A DNA stretch of 64,000 nt. It comes from Eumeta japonica. Lineage: Eukaryota; Arthropoda; Insecta; Lepidoptera; Psychidae. The stretch lies in the NCBI GenBank assembly GCA_005406025.1, contig BGZK01000011.1, forward strand, positions 310,001-374,000, given 5' to 3'. Shown here piece after piece: positions 14,101 to 22,659 of the stretch (the stretch's first letter is position 1; each line of letters opens with the position of its first letter). The notes beneath the pieces are model-generated. The model was not told where the DNA came from. It did not search any database and was given only the letters and a program-made list of their open reading frames with translations. The position numbers were made by a program, and so were the translations under genes.

Positions 14101-17100
14101 GTCAATGTAATTCCCTTGTTGTACACATGCATAGTTACCCCGTCTCAGCATACGCTTCGAGGTAAAAATAGGTACTGCTGGGCTACAAGCAAGGGTCAAT
14201 GTTGCGGCAAGACATCAGCTATAAGTATTGTTCGATCATTTAGGGGACCAATTCGGATATGCAAAAATCTGTGTGATCCCTCCTATTTTTTAATTTGTTT
14301 ATGACTGACGAGATGATATTGGAAATAGCGCAATGGACAAATGCGGAGATTGATTTGAAACGCAAAGAAAAGGAAGCAAAAAAAGAGAGAGTACAGAAAA
14401 GGCCTCGTAAGTTTTCTTCAACTGTTAAAGACAAATGAAATTGAAATTCGTGTTTTCATTGGAGTTTTGACATTGTCTGCTTCAATGAAAAACAACCATC
14501 TTTCAAAAGATGAACTTTTCGACAATTCCCTTTCAGGGACGCGATATGTAACTGTTATGAGTCATGAAAGGTTCGGCTTTCTAGTACAATGCCTGTGAAC
14601 GGATGACAAATCTACGCCTATTTCTTAGAGTAGAAGACCCATTTGTTCTTGTAAGAAGGGTCTGTCTATCTTTCTATATCTGTTAATCAATCAGTGTATA
14701 ATTAATTATACTCCTGGAGCTCATCTTACCATTGATGAGAAACCACTTGGATTCCGAGGAAGATGCCCATTTAGGATGTATATCCCAAACAAGCCCTACT
14801 AATATGGTATAAAAATACCTTTGTTGTGTCATAGCAGCACAAAATATATGCCTTACATAGGAAAAGCGACGAACACCAACGGCGTGCCTCAGGGAGAGTA
14901 TTACGTAAAGGAGTTGTCAAAACCAGTACATGGGATCAATTGAAATGTAACCTGCGATAATTGGTTCACATCAGTGCTTTTGGCAAAATCATTATTTCAG
15001 ATGAACCAATGTGTCATATATTGTCATAATGTACTCTCCAAGAATGAAAAGACGTTGTACAGAAAGGAATTCATGAAAACATTAAGAACAGAGCTAACTT
15101 CAGCTTGGATGGAAAAAAAAGTTGGAAGCTCCGACCTTGAAGCGATACTTGCGCCAAAATATAAAGAACTGCTACCTGAAAAAACCATGGATAATGATCA
15201 GGAAAGAAAAGAAGAAAAACCTGTAGTAAAAAAGAAAAGACATTTTGCCTACTGTCCATCAAAAATATGAAGAATGTCTAAACTGGAGTGTGCACTGCAA
15301 AAAACCTGTTCGTGGTAGTCACAAAAAAGATGTGTGTAATAAATGTATATAATATGTATGATGATTATCATTGTTATGTAAAAGACTGTTAAGCTAAAAA
15401 GTGCCAAATTATTGCAATTTAAAGACTGATAGTTATGTAGAAAGTTCCTAATAAAGAAGCTAAGTTGAATTTTGTTTACTTTTAAGAGATTTCTTATTTA
15501 CTGTTCTTACTATCAATTAAATAAATATAAGAACATATTACATATATGTTTTATTTCTTTGTATAATACTTAAACTAATATGTTAGATCCTATAAGTAAC
15601 ATCTTACAATTTATGTTAATAACATGGCATACGTCTCTGGGACGTATGATTATCTTTAACGCTATCTCGATTATCTTTCAAGGGTTAAATGTCATCTATT
15701 TAATGCTATCAAAAATAGTCAGATACAAACAACATAACCAGAGATTTTACTGCACCTTTTTACTTATAAGTATGATGAAACTTTTTTCTCCGACCTAATA
15801 TGTATGTTCGACACGTGCATGTATGCGCATACGCGCGTGTGCCTGTGTGTATCTGTATGTATAGTGCGTGCGATTGATTGTGTGTATGTCGTGTGTACCC
15901 TCACACATACTCATACACGCAACAAGTGCGCGCGCCAAGCAAATACGCGCGCATCCATCTCGTATATTTGCTTTGCGTGTATCTGTGCGTTTGCGTGCGT
16001 ACCTATGTGTATTCACCCGCGCACATATATGTATAGTGTGTGTTATTGTAAATTTAGCACAATTCATATGAGAAAAATACATTAAGAATAGTATTATTTT
16101 TCAGAAACGTAAGAAATATAGTCAATTTCCCTATCTCCAAACGCATAACGGGCCGCCGCAGACGCGCTCGGCAAAACTACGAAAACAGCAGGTACGAATG
16201 AGAAGGATTTGCACAGCACCCCCTTGAGGATCCTTGGTGCCTTTGACAAATGAAATTTTACAATGTAATGAAACCCGTATGTCAAATATTACACTTTTTA
16301 AAGAAAAATTTAACTGAAATATTTCTAAATAAAAAATATTAATGCAATGTGATTAAAATGTTATAAATCTTTATTCTGTTGATCACCAGAACGGTGCGCT
16401 AATGCTATTTTTATCTGCATTAAAGTAATTTTGAAGTAGCAGAAATCTTTATTGCCTTAATTGGAAAAATTGCTTTATCACCATGTATCTTAAACTTATA
16501 AAATTACTTCAATACTTTTTTCTGGCACAAAATTAGATGTAATTTAAAAAAAAGTTATTGTGTATATATGTTCATAAGAAGTTATTTCTTAAAAAAACTT
16601 ACGTTAAATTTAAAAATTGGGATAATTTAAAACCTGAGGCATATAGTTAGCAAATGTGGTTATTATATACTATTTGATTTTTAATTTAACACTAGATTTT
16701 AATTTCGTTATTGAATTAAAAATTGTTATGTTCCAAATGCATACTTATGTAGTAATAATTTAGTCCATATTCATTTGTTTTAAAAATCGTTTAATGAAAG
16801 TAATGAAAAGCAACCATATAAATTCATTATTTAATCATTAAAACATTAAAAATAGAAAATGAAACTATTGTACAAAACTGAACTCAGTTCTGATCGAGAT
16901 GAACATTCTCTGAATACTTCAATGTTTTACTCTTTACACAGAAACAAAATGACCAATCGTCAAGAGAAGAATCACCATCTGGATCATCTAGTGATAATAA
17001 AGGTTAGTGCATTTGTAAATAAATAATGTTAAAAAATGACGGTATTCATTGTATATGCGCGGGAGTGGAACCTCGGGCGAAAGCTACAACATAAAAATTT

Positions 17101-20100
17101 GGTTGCCTGTAAAGTCGGTATACGGGCGAAAGTTTTACGTGACAACGACTTTGAATGGTAAAATCATTTTAATGTGAATATTCATTCGTATAGTAGGAAG
17201 AAGGATGAAATAATAGTAACAATTTAAAACATTTATTTATACAAAGAATTATATTTAAAACATTAATTTATACAAAGAATCTCGCACTGAATTTCATATT
17301 AACAAAATTTTATTTTTACCTTTACACATACATACGTATTTATATACAAATATACATACAATAACTTGCAATACATTTGCAAGCTATGCACTAATTCTCT
17401 AGTGCTGCGCGCGCGGCAGACCGATCATAGTTGAGTGGGAGAGAGACGCAAGGCATTCGGCGGGCCTCTCTCTCGTTCGGTGACTCATCGTTACGTTACC
17501 GAGCGTTACACTTTTTCAAAGTGACTCCCAGCCGCAACCTAATTTAAGACGTTGTCACGTCAAAAATGTTTATACCTAGTTAGGCAAATTGATGTGTTCT
17601 GTCAAAAGGAAGGCTCTTATTTCACATTGATTTTTTTTAACCTAAAGTTACATACCTTAACTTTAATCAAAATTTGTTGGAAACTGGCATTTCATAACAA
17701 TGTCTTATATATTACCCAGTATTATACCAGAGTATTTAAGAAGTACTAAATGAATAGTGTACGTCTGATTAAATGTTAATAGGTGGATGGAGTAGTGGTA
17801 GCAGCAAGCCAGCATGGGCAGCGTCCCTGCCCCCCGGCTTGTCTGTGGAGCCTGTTTACACCAAGAAAGCTTGCCATGGTTGTGGAAGAAATGGTAATGC
17901 ATTGAGTTTTTATTGCTTCCTAAGTCACTTACGAACTAATAAAAAAAAGCATAAACCGATGATGATGTGTTGGAAATAAAATTCACTAAAGAATATTTGA
18001 TAAGTCCCAATAATAGGCTACTGTAGGTTTTCTTTCATGACTCATGATTTGAGAGTACTGTATGATCAAAAAAAAATTTCCCCTTTTGTTAGCAACTATT
18101 TTACCATTGTCCTCTCGTTAATACACGAAAATGGGAAAATTTGAATACTATTTTACAGATAATTTAATGAATTTCTTAAGTGTTACCATCATTATTTTTT
18201 CATATTTATGGACATATGGTTTAGAAACTAGAGGGAAATTCTGCAACTTTCAGAGCGATTATTTCCGAAATTATACACGTAACCAAAAACAACCTTAGAA
18301 AACTTAAAATGTTTTTAAATAAACTGACGAAATGTACATATTTCGACTGACGAAATATGTACCACACGTTGAGGTTTACTGAAAAAAAATTTTTTTCAGC
18401 TTCTGTTACATGTATTGTGTTCCCGCCTAGAAATATTTATTTTTCTTATCTAACTACCAAACTAAGTAGCGGCTTATACAAAACACATATACTCCGAACT
18501 CCATCAATATACATCTTATTCTTAGAACCCTTAAAAGGCCGAACACATTTTACATCCAGTATATATTGCGTTTTAGTTGAGATAATGTTGTATTGCTTTA
18601 CTATATATCCTTCGAAAATCAGTTGTAGTTTTTGAGTAAAATGTCTGTGACGTACGGACGGACATGACTATAAGGGTTCCGTCTTTGTCACTTTGGCTCG
18701 GAACCCGAAAAAGGAGGCTGTGCGAAAAAGTAGATACGGAAACTTGCGCGCGTATCCGTTTCGCGCTTGACTGACTCTTGTAAAGTTAACAACGATCATA
18801 TTTTGTGCGAGGGTAGACGTGCCCTCGCTGCTGGTGCGGTGCGAGCCTTGCGGCATGCACTGGCACACGGGCTGCGGTGAGCGCGGCCGCTGCACCAACT
18901 GCCGCGCGCCGCTGCCCGACCCCGCCCACTGCACGAACGCCTCTTCGCCGCCGGACACCAATGAACTATTCAGAGGTAATTAACGTCTTAATTGTTTATT
19001 AAATAAATTAATGCCTTTCATTATTTACGTCAATACGCTAATTAATAAAAGTTAACCCCTTTCAACGACTCTACATCTTTTTATGCAATTGATAAGTTTA
19101 TCATGTTCAATTGCGTCTGTAATTCTTACAGCATATGGGATTATAGATTAGGCTTCTTTTGATATACTCTAACGTTAAGTTAGATTCCCTTGCATTTTTT
19201 TAAATAAAGATTATGAATTGATTAGTATTTTTTATTATAACGTATTTTAATATCAAGCAAGAGATTTAGCCCACAAATGAGTTAATTTTATTTTAACTTT
19301 TAGTAGGATTATATTTTACTTTTATGTATATGTATACATTTTGAATGTTATCCAATCTATTGGTCTGAGCATGTGACAGTGTTTTGAAATGCTTGAAAAA
19401 TATCTCCTTGAAAAATCTAATGATACTATTTTTTTTAAGAACCACCCTCTCACAGAATAAATAGTTCAATAATGTCCTTATGTAAATTATACCAAATAGA
19501 ATATTACAAATAGTAATAGTAGCGTGTTTTTGTCTATTTATTTTGCAGACTAAAATATAGTTTCTCATAATTTGTTACTTATGACAAATATTGCCAGACT
19601 GGATATCCAATATTTGCTATCTTATAAAGTAACACACCTATAGCTTCACGATTAAGCATTCATCATGGAAGCTGTAGATAATTACTTTTCAATTAATTGA
19701 TATTTCCCACTTTTTTTTTCATGCTAGTATTTTCAGCCTTTGTTTTGTGATTTAGAAAGAATTTCAGTTGAGTAATTTGAATAACAAAGGTTTTTGTATT
19801 TTTACTACAATATTTTGTTGTCTTTTTTTTTTGACTCAGACAAGTTGAAGGAGAGAAAGCGTCTCCAAGAGAAGAACATAGAATTGTGTTTAGAACTTCG
19901 CAAACTCGAAGCCCGCGCCTCGACCCTTAAAGAGAATCTCGACGACCATCACGCGGAACGGCGCCTACTCCTCGCTGACCAGATAAAGACTCAGCGTAAC
20001 TTACAGAAGTTGTTGAACTTCATCCGACAGTTCAAAGATACTTCTGTGAGCATGCACTCCACGTCAGTCAGCGAAGCTAGTAGTGAAGTCAGCAAGAGTA

Positions 20101-20111
20101 ATGATGAATAA
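2057..20111 (+). CDS. PHF21A: PHF21A/PHF21B (BHC80)-like PHD-finger protein, 11 coding exons, complete
   Basis: This is the only complete gene recognised. The joined exons give 1509 nt, 502 residues plus TAA. PHF21A (BHC80) belongs to the LSD1/CoREST complex and reads histone H3 unmethylated at Lys4; nuclear action here is inferred from the family. Layout: residues 1-85 form a charged coiled coil with IHQxxVARLQED, NAHLK and KRVVDRLRREL, matching the vertebrate N-terminus in order. Residues 86-190 are an acidic Ser/Asn-rich linker and 200-225 a Ser/Pro stretch. LGLVTH lies at 233-238, followed by a basic helix. A Cys4-His-Cys3 zinc module spans 353-388, and a second coiled coil covers about 413-485. 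The start is set by an in-frame TAA at 2039-2041 and a good AAAATGG context. The vertebrate AT-hook (RGRP) is absent. The PHD module is atypically short. I cannot separate A from B paralogues, and insects probably have a single gene. Confidence 0.9.
2215..2247 (+). CDS. PHF21A: PHF21A-like exon 2, 33-nt microexon (residues 27-37)
   Basis: The acceptor is TTTTCAG and the donor GTAAGT. The exon encodes VWVARLQEDEN and is phase 0 at both ends, so skipping it would remove 11 residues without a frameshift. The vertebrate alignment (KLVAQMKQDPQ) supports inclusion. Confidence 0.85.
2341..2406 (+). CDS. PHF21A: PHF21A-like exon 3 (residues 38-59)
   Basis: The acceptor is TTTGCAG and the donor GTAAGG; the exon is 66 nt, phase 0 at both ends. 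It encodes NAHLKSKVKDAEKEI and continues the coiled coil, matching NADLKKQLHELQAKI of PHF21A. Confidence 0.85.
2717..3099 (+). CDS. PHF21A: PHF21A-like exon 4 (residues 60-187)
   Basis: The exon starts after TTTTAAG and ends before GTAAGT (phase 2). It opens with KRVVDRLRRELELYQ, the most conserved N-terminal block of the family. It then runs into a polar linker rich in Asp, Asn and Ser (DGSDSENEIHF), which is presumably disordered. Confidence 0.85.
3588..3719 (+). CDS. PHF21A: PHF21A-like exon 5 (residues 187-231)
   Basis: The acceptor is GTTTTCAG and the donor GTAATA; phase 2 on both sides. It encodes a Ser/Pro-rich stretch (SPSPSPPPLPAPGEP) and then ITQETFLR, which leads straight into the LGLVTH block of exon 6. 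Confidence 0.85.
3720..9831 (+). other. Intron 5 of the PHF21A-like gene
   Basis: This 6.1-kb AT-rich intron contains a decayed mariner (8358-9508). A patch at 4240-4370 with a ten-base G run and 'gggggcagctgcccactcc' looks like a dispersed repeat. A GC-richer segment at about 5655-5830 stands out from its surroundings and has short open frames on the minus strand but no splice sites I trust. I see no further gene. Confidence 0.6.
8358..9508 (+). mobile_element. Mariner-family element 1, full length but decayed
   Basis: 1151 bp in intron 5. The left end TTAGGTCAGG and right end CTACCCAA are degraded inverted repeats, each flanked by TA (8356-8357 and 9509-9510), the mariner target. The plus strand encodes a broken mariner transposase. 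Recognisable blocks include a Ser-Arg-Ser-Gly-Arg-Pro linker, a helix-turn-helix (SSYNIAEELRIDHKNV) and DEKWITCD (the first catalytic Asp region near 8880-8900), with several stops and frameshifts. It is of the same family as element 2 at 12.6-15.8 kb. Confidence 0.85.
9832..9958 (+). CDS. PHF21A: PHF21A-like exon 6 with the LGLVTH block (residues 231-273)
   Basis: The acceptor is TTTATTCCAG. It encodes CLGLVTHRQKEIIEKKRNER and then basic and Thr/Ser residues, corresponding to [20 protein letters not shown] of PHF21A. The donor is uncertain. CCA|GTTCGT at 9959 is weak, but it is the first phase-0 donor and joins to KRKK of exon 7 as in the vertebrate protein. Without splicing the frame stays open to a TAA ending at 10069, which would give a truncated form without the PHD module. 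Confidence 0.75.
10272..10510 (-). repeat. Dispersed repeat, copy 1 (unclassified)
   Basis: The reverse complement of this stretch aligns by eye over about 240 bp with 18340-18590. Shared words include ctagaaatatttattttt, cggcttatacaa, atatactccgaact, atcaatatacatcttattct and ttttacatccag. It lies in intron 6 and has no recognised coding capacity. Sequence to its right (10560-10790) looks like part of a longer decayed repeat. Confidence 0.65.
13011..13559 (-). pseudogene. Mariner transposase, N-terminal two thirds (182 codons), broken
   Basis: The frame shows the mariner paired-type DNA-binding region (VRVAQSSFKRFQSGNF), the linker RSGRPVTEK, a second helix-turn-helix (SSYDIVEKLGIEHKN), and ITSDEKWITYD around the first catalytic Asp. 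Just after QKRS the text jumps to NELLPPGKTIN; about 40 residues normally between these blocks (the WDWKG region) are missing, so there is an internal deletion. Further pieces (RLKQEVDKKR, VFHHDN with the second Asp) continue at 12750-13000 in shifted frames with stops. The protein would be inactive. Confidence 0.85.
13580..15684 (+). mobile_element. piggyBac-like element nested in mariner 2
   Basis: The left terminus CCCTAGAAAGATAATC and right terminus GATTATCTTTCAAGGG are the piggyBac inverted repeats. They are flanked by TTAA at 13576-13579 and 15685-15688, the canonical target duplication. A subterminal motif (acgtatgattatctt) occurs near both ends in the same orientation, at about 13760 and 15640. 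The length is 2105 bp, against about 2.5 kb for active piggyBac, in line with an internal deletion. The terminus and protein both point to the original moth piggyBac lineage. Confidence 0.92.
13885..15345 (+). pseudogene. piggyBac transposase remnant (DDE_Tnp_1_7 type)
   Basis: An ATG at 13885 opens an acidic N-terminus, broken by stops and frameshifts. In order I recognise LRGKNRYCWATSK, IVRSFRGPIRICKN, TDEMILEIAQWTNAEI, LTIDEKPLGFRGRCPFRMYI (first catalytic Asp), YYVKELSKPVHG, TCDNWFTSVLLAKSLF (second Asp), CHNVLSKNEK and AYCPSKI with a Cys-rich tail. The segment that normally holds the third catalytic Asp (GGVDTLDQM) is missing between LAKSLFQMN and CVIYCHNV at about 15010. Even with its stops ignored this copy could not transpose. 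Confidence 0.9.
15803..16055. repeat. Degenerate alternating purine-pyrimidine (GT/AC, CG-rich) tract
   Basis: About 250 bp of imperfect GT, GTGC and CGCG runs on the plus strand (15803-15895) pass into AC/CGCG runs (15900-15955), then GT again and a short AC-containing tail. Open frames on both strands here are artefacts of the simple sequence. The tract begins 5 bp after the right end of mariner 2. Confidence 0.8.
16105..16191 (+). CDS. PHF21A: PHF21A-like exon 7 (residues 274-302)
   Basis: The acceptor is TTTTTCAG and the donor GTACGA; 87 nt, phase 0. It begins KRKKYSQFPYLQ, which fits PERKKSAVTYLN of PHF21A, and ends with a basic LRKQQ. Phase 0 is forced by exon 8. A second frame is also open here, but it would not join exon 8 correctly. 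The AT-hook of vertebrate PHF21A is not visible. Confidence 0.7.
16942..17002 (+). CDS. PHF21A: PHF21A-like exon 8 (residues 303-323)
   Basis: The acceptor is TTTACACAG and the donor GTTAGT. It encodes KQNDQSSREESPSGSSSDNK, a low-complexity Ser-rich linker. It ends in phase 1, and its last G joins exon 9 as Gly. Confidence 0.75.
17095..17567 (+). mobile_element. ~470-bp interspersed element, copy A (in intron 8)
   Basis: It starts AAATTTGGTTGCCTGTAAAG and ends GACGTTGTCACGTCAAAAA. An inner inverted repeat TTTTACGTGACAACG near the left end pairs with CGTTGTCACGTCAAAA at the right end. The body has an AT-rich left half and a CpG-rich right half (GCGCGCGGCAGACC; a palindrome CACTTTttcAAAGTG). 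It lacks coding capacity. Copies B and C are almost identical and copy D is diverged. Its ends sit in A-rich sequence, so the exact target duplication is unclear; a MITE-like DNA element is most likely, but a solo LTR-like unit is not excluded. Confidence 0.8.
17783..17893 (+). CDS. PHF21A: PHF21A-like exon 9, first half of the PHD module (residues 323-360)
   Basis: The acceptor is GTTAATAG and the donor GTAATG. It encodes a Trp/Ser/Pro linker and then ACHGCGRN, which holds the first zinc ligand pair (Cys353 and Cys356). The intron interrupts the module between ligand pairs 1 and 2. Confidence 0.85.
18340..18712 (+). repeat. Dispersed repeat, copy 2, with 'ggttccg ... ggaacccgaaaaa' tail
   Basis: Lies in intron 9. 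It aligns with the reverse complement of 10272-10510 and ends with a stretch typical of lepidopteran repeats, GACGGACATGACTATAAGGG followed by TTCCGTCTTTGTC and CGGAACCCGAAAAA. No coding function is seen. Confidence 0.65.
18817..18975 (+). CDS. PHF21A: PHF21A-like exon 10, second half of the PHD module (residues 360-413)
   Basis: The acceptor is GAGGGTAG with a weak pyrimidine tract; the donor is GTAATT. It encodes DVPSLLVRCEPCGMHWHTGC and supplies Cys368, Cys371, His376, Cys379, Cys385 and Cys388. It then runs through a Pro-rich tail. It is the most GC-rich exon of the gene, as expected for a constrained domain. Only five residues separate Cys379 from Cys385; PHD fingers usually have at least twelve, with a Trp just before the last pair. 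Confidence 0.85.
19840..20111 (+). CDS. PHF21A: PHF21A-like exon 11, C-terminal coiled coil and stop (residues 413-502)
   Basis: The acceptor is TTTTGACTCAG. It encodes DKLKERKRLQEKNIELCLEL and further heptad-like Leu-rich sequence up to about residue 485. A Ser-rich tail follows, ending KSNDE and TAA at 20109-20111. The family also has a coiled coil after the PHD module, so order and spacing agree. Confidence 0.85.
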
Positions 20112-20945
20112 TCAAACAGGTTATAAAACTTTTGATTATAATGGCTTTACTAATATAAAGTTGTTGACCAATAATTGTAATGAATAAAAAACATTTTTAT
20201 CCGTTCAAATATTGTTTAAAAAATGTATTGCAATTTAAGAGTTACATAAATAATACACACAACTTTACTCTTTTTTTTGTTGTATTTGTTGTTAATAAAC
20301 TATAATGTGATGTATTTTTTTATGTTGTGTATGTAATTCGTTTTTGTAATACTTAGCACACAGTTTCTTTTTCAATTTTTTAATGCTTCAGCTACTTGTT
20401 TTACTTTATTATTTCATTTTGTTTATGCATTCTATTGTTTAGTACACCTAGCAATATATGATATGAAATAAAAATTATGTGGCTCATTATTTTGCTTAGG
20501 AATGTTTAAATTATGTAAAAGACCTACAATACTGTTTTGTTAAAAAAAAAAAGAATTTAAAATATGGAATGACAAATCACAATATTAAAATTTTAAATTA
20601 CAATTACTTAAGATTTTATTTTTATTTTTTTGCAGGTTCGTCACAGAGAGCTGATTGATCTAGAATGAAATATATAAATAAGGCGCTCACTGTTGTGGAC
20701 GTCATATAGGAATTGTTCTCTAGCAAAATAGCATTTAGTTAAAATATTTGTTACAAAATTTTATACTAGTAGCTCTAATTTAAGGGTTGATTGAGTGTTT
20801 TAAGGATGATAAAATTTTTAAAATGTTATAGTCGTTTTGAAATCCTTTGTTCTAAAGGTTGTTTAAAACATAGTGATTAGACAATTATAATTTTGGGCCA
20901 TGTTTATTGTCTGATCCTAAATAAACTGAATTGTATTTGAGTATT
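20112..20945 (+). other. 3' UTR and candidate poly(A) signals of the PHF21A-like gene
   Basis: AATAAA hexamers occur at 20183-20188, 20467-20472 and 20920-20925; the first would give a UTR of about 90 nt. A possible extra 3' intron (ACAG|GTTATA near 20119 to TTTTTGCAG|GTTCG near 20636) has reasonable splice signals but lies after the stop, so it is uncertain. Confidence 0.45.
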
Positions 20946-21690
20946 ATTAAAGATTGAAAGTATTCTTCAATCAAATTACAGTTATGATGTTAATTTTTAA
21001 AAAGCTATCTTAAATTGAATGTATTTTACAGTGAGAGTTGTGTTAATTATTAATATTTTTTTATTTATATTAATTATTAATAATATAATACCTGACATAT
21101 TAACAGTTCTATAAGTTACTATAATGAAGGCCAAAAATTGTAAACAGTTAATGTGAAAAGAATTTATATAGTCTTCCTAAGACCATAATTTATTAATTTT
21201 TATAATTGGAATTACAAGTTCAAAATTGTCTGCTTTAACAGATAAATACATATAAATGAATAGTGTTATTGTAATCCACAAAGTGTTCATTTTAATGAAT
21301 ATAATTTCATTTTTCCTTCATTGATTTTTTTTGTGACTCATTCATTGTGTTTCTTTGCTTCTGTGATATAATTCAATTGAATGTTTATTTTATATGTAGT
21401 ACATATTATGATTGATCAACTTTGTTTTTGATTTATAGATAATAAACACTCGGTTATCCGAAACCAGGGTCTATGTAAATAAATAATTATGAAAATTCTA
21501 CGATTTTATTTTGATTAACATTCCCATGTGTTTTTGTCACTGATCCAATGCCATATCTCTGAATGCGTTCAAGATTTCATAATATTGAACGCTCTTGGAC
21601 GGACGGGTCGGGCATGCGTGCGTGCTGCGTGTACCTCTCATTACTATTGAACTGATTGACCGATCAGAATGTGGTTTATGGTATTCGAAA
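20946..21690. other. Intergenic, AT-rich
   Basis: I see no gene here. A short GC-rich patch at 21595-21640 (GACGGACGGGTCGGGCATGC) marks the start of repeat-like sequence. Confidence 0.5.
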
Positions 21691-22345
21691 GAGTATCACT
21701 AAATGAAGATTTCCTAAAAATTGTAACCAATTCGGTCACCCGGATTTTGAGAAATCTCGAAAATGAAGGTTTCAAAAGGTTTTTTTTTTAATTGGAAAGG
21801 ACTACGCCGATTGATTACAATATCAATTGATGGTTTGAGAGATATCGTCAAAGAATTTTCAACAAGTAGTTTTAGAAAATAAATCTGTAGGTACTCTGAT
21901 CCTGTTTTAGCATCCTCGTCAGATGTTTTGTGCTCGAAGAATTGTGTTAAATGCATTAAAAAAACGGAATCAAAATATCTTGATTCGTTCGAAAGATATT
22001 GTCGGAAAATTTAAGAAGTTTGTTTTTTTGAATGACTCAAATTTGTAATCGGGTCGAATTTTAGAATCCTGTCATATTTGAGCTTAAAAAAGTGAATACC
22101 GCAAACGAAATCGTTTAATTCGTTCAGAGATATCGTAAATTTTCAAAAAGTGGTCAATAAAATAACTCAAATTTGTAGTAGGATTGATTTTTGGACCTAT
22201 GTCCCATTTTTTTTTAAATGATTTCCAGACGAATTGATTACCTAAGGTCGGATTCATGAAATCTGAAAGTTTCTCTGACATTTCACAAAATAATTGTATT
22301 AGCATGCTTATTTTGGAAGGTTTTGAGCTCGAAAATAACGGGAAG
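21690..22345 (+). repeat. Insect dispersed repeat ending in ACGGGAAGTT
   Basis: Contains recurrent phrases such as 'tttcgttcgaaagatatcgt' variants (near 21840, 21985 and 22120) and 'actcaaatttgta' (22030, 22160), so it is internally iterated. It closes near 22335 with AACGGGAAGTT, the same kind of terminus as the repeat at 56150-56655. No protein-coding frame is supported. Confidence 0.55.
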
Positions 22346-22374
22346 TTGGACTTGTAATTTTATTTGTAACATTT

Positions 22375-22650
22375 AGGTGCAAACGAACTTCGAGCCACAG
22401 TGACTAGTTGGTTATCGGCGCCCATGGACACTCGCAACCTCAGAGGAGTCACCAGTGTGTTGCCAGCTTTTGTGTGTACATATGGTGGGAAGGGGGAGTA
22501 GAGTGATGGAAAGAGGAATGGGACACCGGAACTTTCACTCACTGGACGAAAACAATAGCGGAAGCTGTTACTACACGCTCGTATTTTGTGAGTGTTGTAC
22601 CTCACTGTTCGAACCGGCTTATTTTTTTGCTGCGGCCAAGTTGACCACAG
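22375..22650 (-). repeat. Lepidopteran LINE/SINE tail repeat, copy 1
   Basis: The reverse complement reads through TTTTCGTCCAGTGAGTGAAA, a C-rich 'cccattcctc ... ctcccccttccc' stretch, 'ggcaacacactggtgactcc', 'gaggttgcgagtgtccatgg' and 'cgttcgtttgcacc'. This is the layout of an abundant lepidopteran tail repeat. Copy 2 is at 33870-34040. The open frames over it on both strands are not genes. Confidence 0.7.
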
Positions 22651-22659
22651 CATAACTAT

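Larger units (their letters stand above)
12556..15798 (-). mobile_element. Mariner-family element 2, interrupted by a piggyBac-like element
   Basis: The left end TTAGGTCGGG (12556) and the right end CCGACCTAA (15798) are inverted repeats, each flanked by TA. Removing the inserted piggyBac (13580-15684) and one TTAA leaves about 1134 bp, matching element 1 (1151 bp). The transposase lies on the minus strand. This intron 6 insertion therefore predates the piggyBac insertion. Confidence 0.88.

Noticed and set aside
15795..16085. Long frames on both strands (67-95 codons)
   Set aside because: Produced by the GT/AC alternating tract; low-complexity Cys/Val/His/Thr residues.
16094..16285. 63-codon minus-strand frame
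   Set aside because: Shadow of PHF21A-like exon 7 on the other strand.
18668..18961. 97-codon minus-strand frame
   Set aside because: Antisense shadow of GC-rich exon 10.
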